Positions 11,521-24,791 of a stretch of 64,000 bases of DNA are shown here, piece by piece (the first letter of the stretch is position 1; each line of letters opens with the position of its first letter). A model generated the notes under the pieces. The model was not told where the DNA came from. It made no database searches and saw only the letters and a program-made list of their open reading frames with translations. The DNA is taken from contig OY986439.1 of NCBI GenBank assembly GCA_963920525.1, positions 51,395,482-51,459,481 on the forward strand, written 5' to 3'. Origin of the DNA: Dichetophora obliterata. Taxonomy: Eukaryota; Arthropoda; Insecta; Diptera; Sciomyzidae. Made by a program: the position numbers and the translations under genes.

Positions 11521-14500
11521 AAAAAAACTATAGTAATGGACCAACCAAAAAAAAAATAATTAATGAAATATTACTAAAACTCACTCATAAAACTCAAAGG
11601 TGAAAGTCTTCAATTGACACAACAACAACCAAGACGCTATCTTTAGGTGTTATTTGATATGTCTTCTGATACCCTCCCTCCATGATTCGTAGGGTAGTTT
11701 TTATAACGAATCCCAGAATTTACTTTACCCTCTCACTCCACCATACCACCAGACAATTTAGAGATTTAAGAATTCATGACTTGATGTCAATTAAAAAATA
11801 TAGGGTTTCTCAAATAATTTCTCTTTTATTAATAAAATTTGTTTTTCTACAGAAAATATACTACAATTCAATGTCATAACAACCTGAAACTGATAATACT
11901 TGCTTTTAACTTAAGTAATTTCGAATATAATAAAGGCTTTTTTCTTAAGTAAGTCAAGCCCAGACTGTTTTGCTTTACTTAGTTTAGAATACGAATTCAA
12001 AACCAGATCTTACCAAATAGGATGCTACGAACTAGCGTGAAAAAAAAAGAAAAGCAAAAACAAATATATATAGACATAGGTATAGCATACTTAGTTGTGC
12101 TAGAATAAAAACAATATTTTCTTTGATATCTTAAAGTTGTTTTTTTTTTGTCTTTGTCTTTAATAAATATTTATGTACTTAAAACGCATTCCAGTTTAAT
12201 TTACTTGTATTGAATTCGTTTACAATTGCCTTCATTTACACAAAGACAATGTAACTTGCTGAAATTTAACCGCGACTCACAGGAGATAACCCACTGTGCA
12301 GAGTTATTACTTCAGTACTAATCAAAACAAAACAAAGAACCAAAATCATTATTGTAACAGTAAGATAGTGACAAAAAAATCAAATAAAACAATGAATGAA
12401 AGCTTTCTGGTATAAGCAAATCTTAGCAAAACTTCATTGAGAACTTTTTTAAAAAGTCTCCACTTTGACGCGACGATTTACGCTACAACAACTATACTGC
12501 ATTAAATATTAAAGCTCCTGAGCGAGAGCGAGCGCGACATGACGATCATCATATGTTACTTTTCTCCGTAAGTACATAAACAAAAAAAATGTTCTTTTTT
12601 TTTATATTTTTAAGGTAAACATTAATAATTTTTGCACTAATCTTTAGCAAAAAAAAACTGATCTTATGTTAAGGATACTTTGATTCGATTAAGAAAATTT
12701 GAGCATTTTGGTATTTAAAGTTAGCAGTAGAGAGACAATAAATTAAAATGTTGATGACTTACTTGTAATACAGGAACATGTTGCAAGGCCTTACAGAATG
12801 TTGCTGCTGCAGTTAGGGCTGGAGAAAAAGTTTATAAGTTAACTATGATGAATTATTTCTGCTCAATTGTTGGGTTAACGTTTAATAGGACTTAAGAACC
12901 GAATTTTTGTTTTCTTTTTGGTGTTTTCTTTTTGTTTTGTTTTCGTTTTCGTTTTATCTTTTCAGCACAAAACGGCTAGCATAGCTATCGCTGTAAATCT
13001 TTTCAGCCAATATATATGTATCAATTTTTCCCTTTTGATATTATTATGTTAAATTTCCGCGATTATTTCTAAAATATTCTAAGCTTAAGTATTTAATTTA
13101 GGTATACATACTCATTAAGTAAACTTTTTTTTTCCAATAATTAGCCATTTTACAACTACTTTTAAAGCACTTTTAACGGAAATTAGGTTTCAACACGAAT
13201 TCTTTAATTCCTTTTTTTTCTTTTTTTTTTTAAAGTTATATTTCTAATTTTTGCGCTATTTATTACAACATTTAAACCTTAAGTATTGTTAAGCTAGTTT
13301 TTCGTTCTTAGACCGATTTTCTTTTTTTATTAATTAGGATTTTTTTTCTTTTTACGGCTAGATCTAATTCTAATTAGACTTTGCTTTCACGATCGCCGTC
13401 ACCACGCACGCGGTTGCAAACACACTACCGTATCAGTTTCTTTTATCGAAATGATGGGCGAAATCTTGAAGGCGTCTTGAAGGTATTTGGTGGCTGCTTT
13501 ATGCGATTGTGCTGACGATCTTTTTCTCTTCGCTGCAATTGAGCAAAAATCGGTCACATCCAAAACTCGAATGGGACTCTCGATTTTTTTTTTTTTTTTT
13601 TGTAATATTATGCTTTGATGTGTTTTGCTTGATAGCAAATTTATTACCAATTAAGTTAACCTATGAAACGGAATTATTAATTTTTGTGACCTCTTGTAAA
13701 CCGTGAGATAAAAAAACACGTGTTAATAAGTTCACGAGGTAAATTTTTGCCTGAACGGATGCTTTTAGTTTATAAATAATAGTAATGCCTTGGTTTTAAG
13801 TTTTTCGAACCGGTGATGGGTATGAAGACTTGAAGAGAAATAAGGATTAATATTTAGGTTTAATTTTAAAGAAAAAATTACCTTGACATCTATACCGGAC
13901 CAAGTTTAGATAGGAAAGGAAGTTATGGCAGAAAAATGGCAGAAGTAGAATAATCTTTTCCAAAGTTGGCAAGATTGCTTTGTTCGAAAAGCGGTGTTGG
14001 ATAGATTTCGAACAACTTTATACACCTAATCTTTACTACCAAATTTGGAAGCATTGACAGGTTGTACGACCGTGTATCCCCTTGACCAACCAAATTTTTG
14101 GTGGGTTTCAATTCTTTAACATCTCTTTCAACAATATGCACAAAAATAGAAAAAAATTGACAAGACAAGGCCCGTTACAATTTGAAAGCAATAAGTTTGG
14201 TGTTCAAGGATTAGGGTTTTCTCCTTGCATAATTTGATATTTTCTTCTGATATACCAAAATTTTGATATGTTTACTTCAAATTAAATTTTCGAATAAATG
14301 CACTTAAAATCATTGTTTATGAAAGCCTACAATCCTTTTGTTTTAAACTTGCTTCTTCCAATAAAAGCTAGAAAACAACAAAATATCGATATTTGAAAAA
14401 ATATTAATGCATTTTCAGTTAAAATTTTTTAAAAGAATTTAGCTTTTAAAGAAGCAAAACAAATTATTATCTACCATGTTCCAAAAAAGTCGCCAAAGGT

Positions 14501-15435
14501 GATTCAACAATTCAAAAACTTAAAACTGGTGGATTTAAAAAAAGAGGAAGGCACAAATACTGTACTCTAGAGCACAAACACAACACAGATTTAAAGGAAT
14601 TTGTGCTTTTTTTACTAAGTTTACCGTTTGTGCTGAGGTTAGGTGAATTTTTAGCTGTATGAAGCTTTTAAAACAAAAATTCGGAACAAAAGTAAGGATA
14701 AACTTTTAAATAATTTGTTAAAAGTTAAAACTTGGCTATATTTTCAAAAAAGTATTTTGGTATCAATCCAATACCAGATAGCTTCATAAAAAACTAAAAA
14801 CCACGCATTTTTACCACAGAACACAATTTCAATATTGATCTCGATGTTCGTAGATTTTAATATTATACATAAGTATATATGTAATACATATATATTTTTG
14901 TTTTATAATTTAAGTTTTCTCTATGGGAAAAAGAAAATATTCTATGCAGAATTTAATTATTGAAAATATTTTTGTAAATTATAAATAAACTGATACATAT
15001 TATTATTATTTACATCTTATTAATATTAATTTATGTTTATTGGATTGAAGTGTGATAATTAAACAGTGCTTTTTTTTTGTATCATTTTTTCTCTATATTT
15101 GAAAATTTCAACTTTTTTACTTAACTTTGTTATGAGGAATCTCGTGGTAACATTCGTTTTACCACTTTACCGAATATTTTTTACCGAATCAAAAATTGCT
15201 CAAGATATGCACTCATTTCCATATTGATTACACTCTTACAAAAATTCACGAAAACTAACTACAATAACTGCTGGCAACTGATTGTCTACATTTATTGTCG
15301 TTATGGGATATAGAGCAAAATTATAAATATTTCACACTAGAAATGCATGAATCCTCTCATCAACAATTATCTCTTTCACGCTCTTGTAAAGATTCTCTTC
15401 TAAAATTATCTCTTTCAATCTTGACTTCACTTATA
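11521..15435. other. Mostly unique AT-rich DNA
   Basis: Long T and A runs, no recognisable mobile-element protein, and only short ORFs without homology that I can name. The 13385-13580 stretch is less AT-biased than its surroundings and carries an 83-codon minus-strand ORF (13399-13650) that I cannot identify. One exon-like block is listed separately at 12763-12818. Confidence 0.45.
12763..12818 (-). CDS. Possible small internal exon, unidentified
   Basis: On the minus strand a pyrimidine-rich tract ending CTTTTTCTCCAG precedes 56 bases that are open in only one frame. These give about 18 residues (LTAAATFCKALQHVPVLQ) and are followed directly by a perfect GTAAGT donor. Combined acceptor, donor, open frame and less biased composition suggest a real exon of a host gene on the minus strand. 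No flanking exon was identified with confidence. Chance splice motifs are common in AT-rich DNA, so this is a weak call and the product is unknown. Confidence 0.3.
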
Positions 15436-15609
15436 ACACAGTACGACAAAATCAAATTTTTTGAGTGCACAAGAGAAATGTTAGCAGAACATGAAAAAAG
15501 GCTTAAAATAAAGAAATACGTGCCTCGGCGTTTTGCTGTAGCACGTCAGAATTTTGATTAAATCAATTTTTAAGCTTCGAAGGACCGTGGAGGTTCACTT
15601 GTAATGTAA

Positions 15610-16051
15610 TACTATTATAAAAATTTCTATAAAAACAGAATAGGTAAACCGATTTTAATGCTTGAGCCAGTTTTGAAAATAGAATTACATTTGAATTTTT
15701 CTTATTAAAAAACAATTTTTTCTCTCCGCTAGATTGCGCTTTAATTTTCATATAAAGTTAAAAAATAACCAAAAATGTACGAAATTCATTAAAAATACAA
15801 TGTTGTTTATTTGAAATCCAATAACTAATAGTAAAGATTTCATATTAATTTTTGTATTTTTACATTATATTTACATTACATTACAATTTTGGTTATTTTT
15901 TAACCTTACATGAAAATTAAAGCGCCATCTAGCAGAGAAAACAATTGTTTTTTTAATAAAAAAAAATTCAAATTTAATTCCCTTTTCAAAACTGGCTCAA
16001 GCATTAAAATCAGTTCATACATTCTGTTTTTATAGAAATTTTATAATAGTA
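15610..16051. repeat. Hairpin element (167-bp arms)
   Basis: 15610-15776 and 15885-16051 are close inverted copies, from TACTATTATAAAA at the outer edge to GGTTATTTTTTAAC-type sequence at the inner edge, around a spacer of about 108 bp. It is non-coding; the minus-strand 62-codon ORF in the left arm is incidental. Confidence 0.8.
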
Positions 16052-17439
16052 CCAGCTGATATACCCGCTGCTACTCGAGAGTCATTTATATAAACATTTT
16101 AACATACACTTCTCGATTAAATGTTTTTTAAAATCGGGAATAATGAAAAACATGTTGAATTTTATTTGAATTTTATTTTATTTAATTTTATTTATCTACC
16201 GTTAGGAAGGTAATTGAACGAACATTAATCTAAAAAAGTTTAGGAAAATTTTTGTTGTTGGTGGTTCCATCTCTTGCGGTAAGCTAATTGAATTCAAAGA
16301 AGGGGTACGAAAAACATATTTTAAAAATTAAAAAGAATTTTTATATTTACTTAATCTTAAAGCAAGCACAATTACCTTTTCAAATAAATAAAAATTATGG
16401 TGGGACTCAATGCGTCCTTGAGATATGGACATTTTAAAGTCTAAACAAAGATTTATATTAAAAAATATTTTGAACTTTTTAACAAAAAAATTTTAATGAA
16501 ATATATTAAAAACAGCGGAGTTATTAGCATTAAAAGTAAAACTTTGATTTTCATATAATTTTTAACTCATTACTAGCTATCAATGTTTTATGAAAATTCG
16601 TTGTGCTAAAACTGATTGTACCTACTAAAATTTCTATTAGCTGCGTTTTTTCATTGGAGATCAGGATCATATAATCGCATTTGCAAGCAAAGCAAAAACA
16701 ACAAAAAGTCCAGCAAGTGAGCTGGACATTTAAATTTATCCAATTCTATATTTTTAAGTGTTTATGACGCTAGTTGATGCTGCGACTGAAAAAACTGGCA
16801 GTACTGCATTATTTTACTTTTTAAAAGTTTGGTTGCAATAGCATTTTCGCAAAATATTTCGCAAAACTTATCTGCTAGCTGCATAAGAACATCAGATATT
16901 CTTCTGTAAGCACAAATTAGCGCCATCTGTCTGTAATCCCAAACGTGTGGGGTTAAATTTAAAGAAACTTTTGAAAAAACATTATTCAGCTCTTCACCGC
17001 AAGGTGTATGTATAGTTTGTACCCACACATCTTACAAATGTGGCGCCATATATCTGTGAATTTAACGCACAGATCAAAACTAATGAAATAATTGTGCTGA
17101 CCAGATGCGCATATGTTTTATTATATCGCAATATAGCTGAAACTGATTACACGAAAATATTAACTTTTACAGCATTCTTATTCACAGTCATCTTTTCGAT
17201 AAAATTGTGATATATATACAACATTTAAAGTACCATTGATAAAGAACTAAGTGACAACGGTGACACAATAGTGAGAAAATTACAGCCATCACAACAAAAC
17301 AAATTTAACAGATGGGGCGGGCGAGGGGTGGGGAGGCAAAAAAATAAGTAGATACACTATAAAGAAGATTTTCATATAATCCAAAATGTTCGTAATTACT
17401 TTAGACACACAACTTGCATTCTTAGAGATAAATGGGGAC

Positions 17440-18313
17440 GTTCAAACTATATAGAGAATTTTAACACAAAACTAAGTTTTATTAATAGTCTGGTATGAAA
17501 AAATAGATTTTTAGCCATAACTTTTGATTGCAAAGAGATATGGGGTAATTTTTCACATAAATTATTTTTGAGACTTGACTTTTTAAGCTAGATAATATAA
17601 AAACAACATTTTGGAAAAAATAAATTTCGCGAAAAAATCAAAGGGGGTGGTACCCTTGTTGTTTTGATGACAAAAACAGTAAAATAATTTTTGCGCTTAG
17701 CTGGAAGAATTTTTGCAAATAAATGCTTTGTCAAATGTGCAATTTTTAACTGATTTCATTTTTACAACAACAACAATTTTTGAGTCACTTTTTAAGTAAA
17801 AAGTCAAAATTTTGGACCTTTTTTGGCGTACTCATAAAACATATATACACTGACTTAACGGTACAGTTTAACCTATTTTTGTGAAGAAGTTTTATTGATA
17901 TTTTAAACAAAAAAAAATTTTACTGAAATATATTAATGGACAGCGGAGATATTTGCATCGAAAAACCAAATTTTGATTTTCATGTCGTTTTTTTTTTCTC
18001 ATTCTTAGGCAACGATGTTTTATGAAAAAGTCGTTGTACTGAAAATTTCTCCAATTTTGAAGATATGTGTTTTTGATGTTAAAATAACAAAAAATTTTTA
18101 AAATTAAATATACAAAAATCTCCGATACTAAAAAGTTTTATAATAACAAAATTACCGTTAGTTGAAAAATTACAGAGGGGGCGTGGAAAAACTAAGTATG
18201 TAACATTTTAAGTTGGGATGCATTTAATATGTATACCTAGTTTGAGCAAAATCAGTTGAGCCGTTTAGATTTGTATAAAGGTCAAACAAACAAACAAACA
18301 AACAAACAAACAG
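17440..18313 (+). repeat. Dispersed repeat copy B
   Basis: Shares long stretches with 60580-61230, for example the GATATTTGCATCGAA segment and TTTTTCTCATTCxTAGGCAACGAT, and with 16440-16640. It ends in an (AACA)n tract. No protein coding was seen; the class is unknown to me. Confidence 0.65.
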
Positions 18314-18501
18314 AAAATGAGTTTCATTCCTACAGATTACATTACAAGTTAACCTCCACGGTCCTTCGAAGCTTAAAATTCGATTTTCTCAAAATTCTGA
18401 CGTTCTACAGCAAAACGCCGAGACACGTATTTCTTTATTTGAAGCCTTTATTTCATATTCTGTTAACATTTCTCATGTGTTCCAACCACTGTCGTACTGT
18501 T

Positions 18502-19079
18502 TAATAAAATGCTAGAAATACGTGAAGTCTCTCAAGTAAGTTTTGAACAAGTCAACAACAACAACAACAACAACTCTGTATACAATCTATAACTCAGCAG
18601 AAGGCGATACTCTTTCCAATTTAAGTAGGCTTGAGCAATTAAAGTGTGACCAATTTACTGTTTTAGTTTTATATTATTTGACACTTGTTCGAAAAAACTC
18701 TTCGAAATCATATGACGTTGAAGCAGAAGTTTTTATTTAAGGTCAAGCATAATGCCAGCTCCAATAGCATAAAATACTACTGCTGGAGCGTTTTTAGGAC
18801 TATCTGAGGGAGAATACGCTGAAATAGCGTGAGAAGTAGAGAGAATGTACATATTTTAGGACTCTCTGAGCGAAAACACGCTGAAATAAAGTGAAAAGTA
18901 GAGTAAATATACATATTTTGAAAAAAGATGCTAATTTTTAGATAGAATTTAAAAAACTTGCTGCACAGCGTGGTTTTTACAAAATCGCCGACAAATGTCG
19001 TGAAATTTTACAACATTTATTGAAGTGATTTTTCAATCAGTTTTTAAAGTGTACTCTTGAACAATATATTATACTATAC
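18502..19079. other. Spacer with a duplicated 64-bp unit
   Basis: A unit of about 64 bp with TTTTAGGACT, ACGCTGAAATA and AAGTAGAG motifs occurs twice in tandem at about 18792-18921. A (CAA)n run lies at 18555-18575. No gene seen. Confidence 0.55.
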
Positions 19080-19505
19080 CTATATTTAGCTGTTTCTTAT
19101 ATTCCACCAAGTAGCTCTGAATCATTGTATATGGCTCATGTAGACAATATTTTAAATCTAGCATCAAATGATTCTAGAGGTAGTAATTACTGCGTTCTTG
19201 GTGACTTTAATTTAAACAAAGTCACTTGGAATAACTTTTTAGATAATAACGTTCTTATTCCTACGAATGTTAACTTAGCTCATGAAATGTATCTTATTGA
19301 CTCTTTTTTAAGTTTAGATTTTATGCAAATCAATGGGTTTCCGAATAAATTAAATAGATTCTTAGACGTTGATGTATCTTACTCTATTGCTGGATTGACG
19401 AACTCACAAAGAAATGATGTTGATGGATTATCAGCATTCCTTTTAAAGAAATGCCATAATTCACTTATATTACCTATTAAAATTATATCAATCGGGAATT
19501 TTCTT
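19080..19505 (+). pseudogene. Non-LTR retrotransposon endonuclease fragment
   Basis: Translation gives LAVSYIPPSS followed by a VDNIL segment, then CVLGDFNLNKVTW. These are the YIPPxS-type and LxGDFN motifs of the apurinic-like endonuclease domain of I/Jockey/CR1-type retrotransposons. The domain normally nicks target DNA to prime reverse transcription. Only its middle part survives: the N-terminus, the catalytic SDH-type end and ORF1 are missing, and sequence jumps within a few codons to the linker ahead of the reverse transcriptase. The copy is 5'-truncated and internally deleted. Confidence 0.75.
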
Positions 19506-20728
19506 GGATGCTTGGAAAGTTTCTTTCATCACTCCAATTTATAAAAATGGAAATAAAAATCAAAATTGTAATTACAGACCAATATCCAAGCCTTCGAATT
19601 TTTCAAAAATGCTTGAGAGCATTGTAAAATTGAAACTCTCTTTTGAAATAAAAAATATTATCTCTCTGAACCAGCATGGCTTTATGCCGATTCGGTCAAC
19701 ACTCACAAATCTTGTGACCTTCTCAGACTGTTGTATATCGGCGTTCGAAGATGGCATGAACGTTGATGCTATCTACACGGATTTTGCAAAAGCGTCTAGG
19801 ACCAATATTTTTTATTATTTTTATTAATGACATTAGTAATTTTTTCATAAACTCAAAGTTTTTGATGTTTGCTGATGACTTCAAAATCTTTTCACGAGTT
19901 GGTAGTACTACCGATATTCTTGCTTTGCAATCCGATATAAATAACCTTTATGAGTGGTGTTCCCGAAACCATTTATCATTGAATATTGATAAATGTTTTA
20001 CAGTTTCTTTTTCAAAATCAAATACCTCAATTCAAAATCAATATAATTTCAATAGTCAACCTTTGAAGTCTGTCCCATTAATTAAAGATCTGGGAGTTAT
20101 ATTTGACTCCAAATTTACGTTTGTCTATCACTTAAATTATATAATTCCAAAAGCTTATTCACTTTTAGCATTTATTAAGTGCAATAGTTATGAATTTTCT
20201 GATCCATATACGCTTAAAATTCTTTACACAAGTCTGGTGAGGTCTAGATTAGAATATGCGAGCTTTATTTGGAACCCGTACTATGATACTCATATAAATC
20301 GTTTGGAACGCGTCCAACGTAAATTTCTTAAATTTGCACTTCGTTCTTTCAACTTTACTCATCTTTTGCCCTCTTACGAAGCTCGTTGTAAGTTAATTAA
20401 TTTAAAATCACTTTAAAATAGAAGAACAATGGTTTCCCTCTTATTTATTTACAATATTATTTCTGGCAGAACGGATTGCTCATGCCTTCTGGAACAAATT
20501 AACTTTAATGTGTCATCCAGAATTTTAAGATGTACTGTCCCATTTAATATTCGAGTTCACCGAACAAATTATGCTTCAAACTCACCGATCACAAGAACTT
20601 TGCGAGAGTTTAATCAACTTCTTTTATCAACAAGACAATATTGTTCAATCAATTATCTTCAATTTATTAAGTTGAAACATAATATTATAGCACATATATA
20701 TATAAATATTATTCTAAATTGTATATAA
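19506..20728 (+). pseudogene. Non-LTR reverse transcriptase, decayed (CR1/Jockey-like)
   Basis: Fragments in order: fingers (VSFITPIYKNGNKNQNCNYRPIS), palm motif (LNQHGFMPIRST), then DAIYTDFAKAS, then after a deletion GPIFFIIFINDI and the catalytic FADDFKIF. The thumb region (SLVRSRLEYASFIWNP, and RVQRKFLKFALR) and a C-terminal tail to 20728 follow. The aspartate pair of the YADD-type box (FADD here) is intact. About 80-90 residues expected between the DF motif and the GPxLF motif are missing, with a frame change near 19795, and there are stops near 20415. It is a dead copy. The microsatellite tail and thumb sequence suggest a CR1-like rather than poly(A) family; that subclass is inferred. 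Confidence 0.85.
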
Positions 20729-20821
20729 AAAAAAATTAAAAGTATTGAAATTGTATATAATATCTAGTCAGCAAGGAATATATTCCATTGATTAATAAAT
20801 GAAATGAAATGAAATGAAATA
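20729..20821 (+). repeat. 3' tail of the retrotransposon
   Basis: A short AT-rich 3' region ends in five copies of GAAAT (about 20798-20821). Short microsatellite tails instead of poly(A) are characteristic of CR1/I/L2-like non-LTR elements. Confidence 0.7.
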
Positions 20822-20827
20822 AGGATT

Positions 20828-22060
20828 TTTTAACTTTGGTTTCTTCAGCAAAGTTCTTCCTATTATTCTGACCAACAAATTTTTGGACAAATAAATATAA
20901 AAAATCGCTTGCAGTGTGTCTTATGCAGTGAGTCTTATGAAAAGTCTAGCTTAAAGTCATGGCATATGAGTAACAGTAAAAAGTTGAGCATACATAGCGT
21001 ATGAGTAACATTCATTTTTTGAATCGTTGAAATCGGCAAGACATATATATTAAGGTGGATAAAAAAAAACATTTTTTTCGACACTCATATTCTGGGAGCT
21101 GGATTCAAGTAGATCTTAAATCCAAAAGGATATTGAAATCGGTGGAACCAAAACTTTTTCACCAAAAATTACCGGTTTTTTCGCCGTAACTTTTTATCAA
21201 TCTAAAATAACTGCCTAAAAAATGGGTGCAAATGAAAGGTATCTGGAACACCAAAGTTGTAAATAGGAAGATTTTTAAATAGGAAGACAGTGTTCAGAAT
21301 TCGGTCAACATTTTGGGTACTTTTCACTAAAATCGCTATAAATTTGCTGTTCATTCGCTATAAATATGTTAATTTTTGATTGTTCACCACGAAAGGTGAA
21401 ACCTCTTCAAAGCCACACCATTTTAAAAAGAGTAAATTTTCTAAAATTTATGAAAATTAGTGGATTTAGTGGAAAAATACTTTCCAAAAAAGATAAAAAA
21501 AAAATTCCACTTTTTTGATTTTTTATTTTATTATTTTATATTAATAGATTACACCAAGTCTTTTTGAACAATACTTAATTTTTCCACATTTAACTGAAAA
21601 ATGGCAAATTTATAGCGATTTTAGTGAAAAATACCCAAAATGTTGACCGAATTCTGAACACTGTTGCACTAAAAAATTTCTTGAATCTAACAATCTTTCT
21701 ATTTACAACCTTGGGATCCAAGATACCTTTCATTTGCACCCAACTTTTGGGTAGTTATTTTAGACTGATAAAAACTTACGGCGAAAAAAACGGTGACTTG
21801 TGGCGAAAAAGTGATTTTTTTTTTAAATCAAAACCGCTTGATGACGGTTCACCGATTTCGATATCCTTTCGAATTTAAGATCTACTTGAATCCAGCTCCC
21901 AAAATATGAGTGTCGAAAAAAGTTTTTTTTACCCCTGAACAAAACGATCCACCTTAATATATATGTTTGTGGCTTTTTTTATATATATTTGTTCAGCAAA
22001 GTTATTTTTCGGAATAATAGGAATAACTTGCTGCAGAAACAAAAATTAAATTCTTTATAT
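20828..22060. repeat. Outer inverted repeat around the palindrome
   Basis: A segment at 20838-20872 (TTTCTTCAGCAAAGTT followed by CCTATTATTC) recurs inverted at about 22000-22047. The 21050-21957 palindrome may therefore sit inside an older element. The outer repeat is short, so this is tentative. Confidence 0.4.
21050..21957. mobile_element. 900-bp palindromic element with TTAA edges
   Basis: From TTAAGGTGGAT (21050) to ATCCACCTTAA (21957) the two halves are inverted copies over arms of roughly 330 bp, with a short non-paired centre (about 21370-21590). Flanking ACATATATA sequence also matches across the palindrome, so TTAA may be the duplicated target or part of the repeat. Non-coding; the 84-codon ORF inside is a by-product of the arm. 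Confidence 0.8.
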
Positions 22061-24791
22061 TTCACGAGTTATCAACATGATTATAAATTTATATTTTGAG
22101 TTATTTTAAAAAAAAAAAATTGCCCTAAAGTCTTCGGTAAAGTGGCAAAACGAGATATTAAAGTTTAGTGAAAAACGTTGCAATTATTAAATACATATTT
22201 TCGTGCCGCACAGTGTTATCAACAAATAATGTTCCTAAACTTGCTTTTGTATTTATTGAGTATATATCTTTAAAATTTTAAGTGGAATATAAAAATTGTA
22301 AGTTGAATATTTTAAAATATTTTTTTTTTACAAAAAAGGAAAATTCTTAAATATTCTTCTGGTCACACTGAGCAAGCTATAAATAAATGAATAACAATGA
22401 TCAGTCAAAAACAAAAAACAAACACACGCGCCATTGGCTAAGTAGAAATACAAATATACAATTATGCCAGCACACACAAAATTCACACACACACACACAT
22501 TTAAAGAAAAGAAATCAATACCAATGCAAGAGAAAAAATAAAAACAACTTAAGAAATAAAATTAAAATTATAATAAAAATAAAAATAATATCAAAATTGC
22601 AAAAGACAACACAATCACTAACCTCCAAGGCTGCAAAAAGTAAACAAAAAGCAAGCAAAAGTAAACCGAAACCCAAGAGAGACAAACCTTTATAGACAAC
22701 ACAGAAATGAAACACACAATGTAGCACGCACGCACACACGCACGCATACAAGCACGCATACTAGCCCAAAGGTTCTTTGGTGGCTCATAACGCAAAGGCA
22801 AGCAAAACATTGAAAAGCACAATTTTATTTAAGAATTGAATAAATGAAGAAGTAAGCGTGTCCTCGGCCGGTCTTGGCCAAAGGCGTTTTCATGCAATTT
22901 AACTAAGTTATTAATAAACATAAAGTAAGCAAGCCGAGAACGAGCCTGCCGCAGAGCATGTAAACATTGTAAGGATATTAAGCAATTCTGTAAGAGCGTA
23001 CGTACGCAAGAGTGTGTGTGTGTGTGTAGGAAAAGACCCAATAAATGTGAGTCAAACATTAAAGACTTAATAAGCAGATGCACGTTGACTATAACTCCTG
23101 CTCTGCTCTCAGGAGGTGATGGAAGTGGATGTTGAGCGTTTATGCTTTGCTGTAACGTCAATTAAGAGAGCATCGCCTTGGTAGCACACATCAAAGATAA
23201 CAAGAAAGCTCCAGTTGTACAGGTCAAACAAAATGTACAAATCAAGTTTTTGGCAACAATCTAATCATCACCTTAAGTTTAAGCAAAGCTTAAAGCTCAG
23301 TGAATTTGTTGCAATTTTGTATTTTAGTAGTAAATTTTATGCCTTCCTCACATAGAAAAAATATTGTGTGCCATTTTGTTTTTCGTGCTATTCATAAATC
23401 GCAATAATATTTGTTTGAAAAAAGTTTGAGCACTTAAATCCTTTTTAATTAACAGCTTCCTAGAATTTTTTTTTTAACTGAAAAGCTAGATTTTAATACG
23501 TTGCTAAGTTGGTCTTAAATAGCTTTCGTTCTTAGTTTCTTTACGCTTTGTCTCACTGTCTTTTTTGCATTTCTTGTTGTTATGCTGCTTGGTTATCGAT
23601 GCCTCACCCGCTGTGCCCAAAACGGTTCCGGCTGGCACAGAAGAAGGCAAGCAGACATTAGTTATGCATTGTTTTCCTTTTTATTAATCTTGTTTGCTCA
23701 TTTTATGCTTCGTTATTCTGTCGGCAACGGGTTCATTTCAGTGCTTTTATTACGCTCGTTTCTTATTAATGCTCGTTATCATATTTTGTTTATTTTTAAT
23801 TCTGGCTTTTTCATTATTCCATCCTTGGTTAATTTATTTATGTATATTAATGTACAAAGCAGACATGATTTAAGCATGACGTGCGCAGTTAATTCTTTTA
23901 GCTGAATTTAAATATCTTTCAGCTCAAGTCACAAAAGAGCAGAGGAAATGAGCTTTATTTGTAGATGGTTTAATTTTCTCTTTAAATAAAGAATTTTATA
24001 AGTGAAATCTCAAGTATAAAAACTATAGAATATATCTTCAAAGTCTAAGAGCAAACTCAGATACACTTTCAACAACGTGAATTTTACTTGCGCTTACAAA
24101 AGATTTGACCACAAATATAACAAAATAAATATAGCAAAACCCTCTTAAGTTAAAAATTCTAAATTGTAAAACAAAAATTGAAGCACTCAAGCTTGGAAAA
24201 AGCTTTAGATTACTATTGCAAAATTCTTGCAAGTAATTGTAGAATAAACGAAAACGATCCCTTGGAAAAATATTCTTTACTTTAAGCTTAATCCAAGTTT
24301 TTCTTTACAATTGGAAAATAGTATTTGAATAAGCTTTTTCCAAGTGTTTCTTTGCAAATGGAAATAAGTATTTCAATACGCAACTTATATGTATAAATAT
24401 ATTAACCAAACAATGCGCAGCCATATTAAATTGACAAATAAGAATAAAAAAGATAATTCGCCGGTTTCTAGAAGCTGTACCGTCCTTATTTCTCACTATC
24501 AAACTCGACTTGCCTTCAAGAAAACTTGCCTTGTTGCATTTTAAGCCCTCAGTTGTGGGTTTTTGTCCTTTAAATTCAATATTTTCTACGTTTAGTTTCC
24601 ATAATTCTTAAATGTAGTAAAGAGCAAAGAAAGCGAAAAACTCAATTAGCCATTTAGAAATAGTGATTGGATTATGCTTACATACAACGCAAAAACCAAG
24701 CCTTTTCCAAGCACGCTTGTAAAACACTTGCGTAGGTAATAAATTTCCAAGTTGCTTTCTAGAATTATTGCGTAAAAAATAAAAAGTAAGT
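22061..24791. other. Microsatellite-rich unique DNA
   Basis: Contains (CA)n near 22480-22500, CACG/CGCA runs at 22720-22760 and (GT)n at 23010-23027. The 102-codon ORF at 22387-22695 is Lys/Asn-rich low-complexity translation and its opposite-strand ORFs are shadows. From 24040 on, imperfect TTTCCAAGTATT-type motifs recur, related to the arms of the next feature. No supportable gene. Confidence 0.5.

Larger units (their letters stand above)
15436..18501. mobile_element. Composite element with about 165-bp terminal inverted repeats
   Basis: Sequence 15436-15609 (including ACGTGCCTCGGCGTTTTGCT and GGACCGTGGAGGTT) is repeated inverted at 18337-18501. Between the arms lie a second, internal hairpin (15610-16051), two diverged direct copies of a dispersed repeat (16440-16640 and 17440-18240), and an (AACA)n tract at 18283-18313. 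An 88-codon minus-strand ORF at 16762-17028 has no homology I recognise. No transposase was found. Confidence 0.6.

Noticed and set aside
16762..17028. 88-codon ORF as a gene
   Set aside because: No recognisable domain, inside a repeat-rich composite element.
22387..22695. 102-codon Lys/Asn-rich ORF
   Set aside because: Low-complexity A-rich translation with overlapping ORFs on the other strand.
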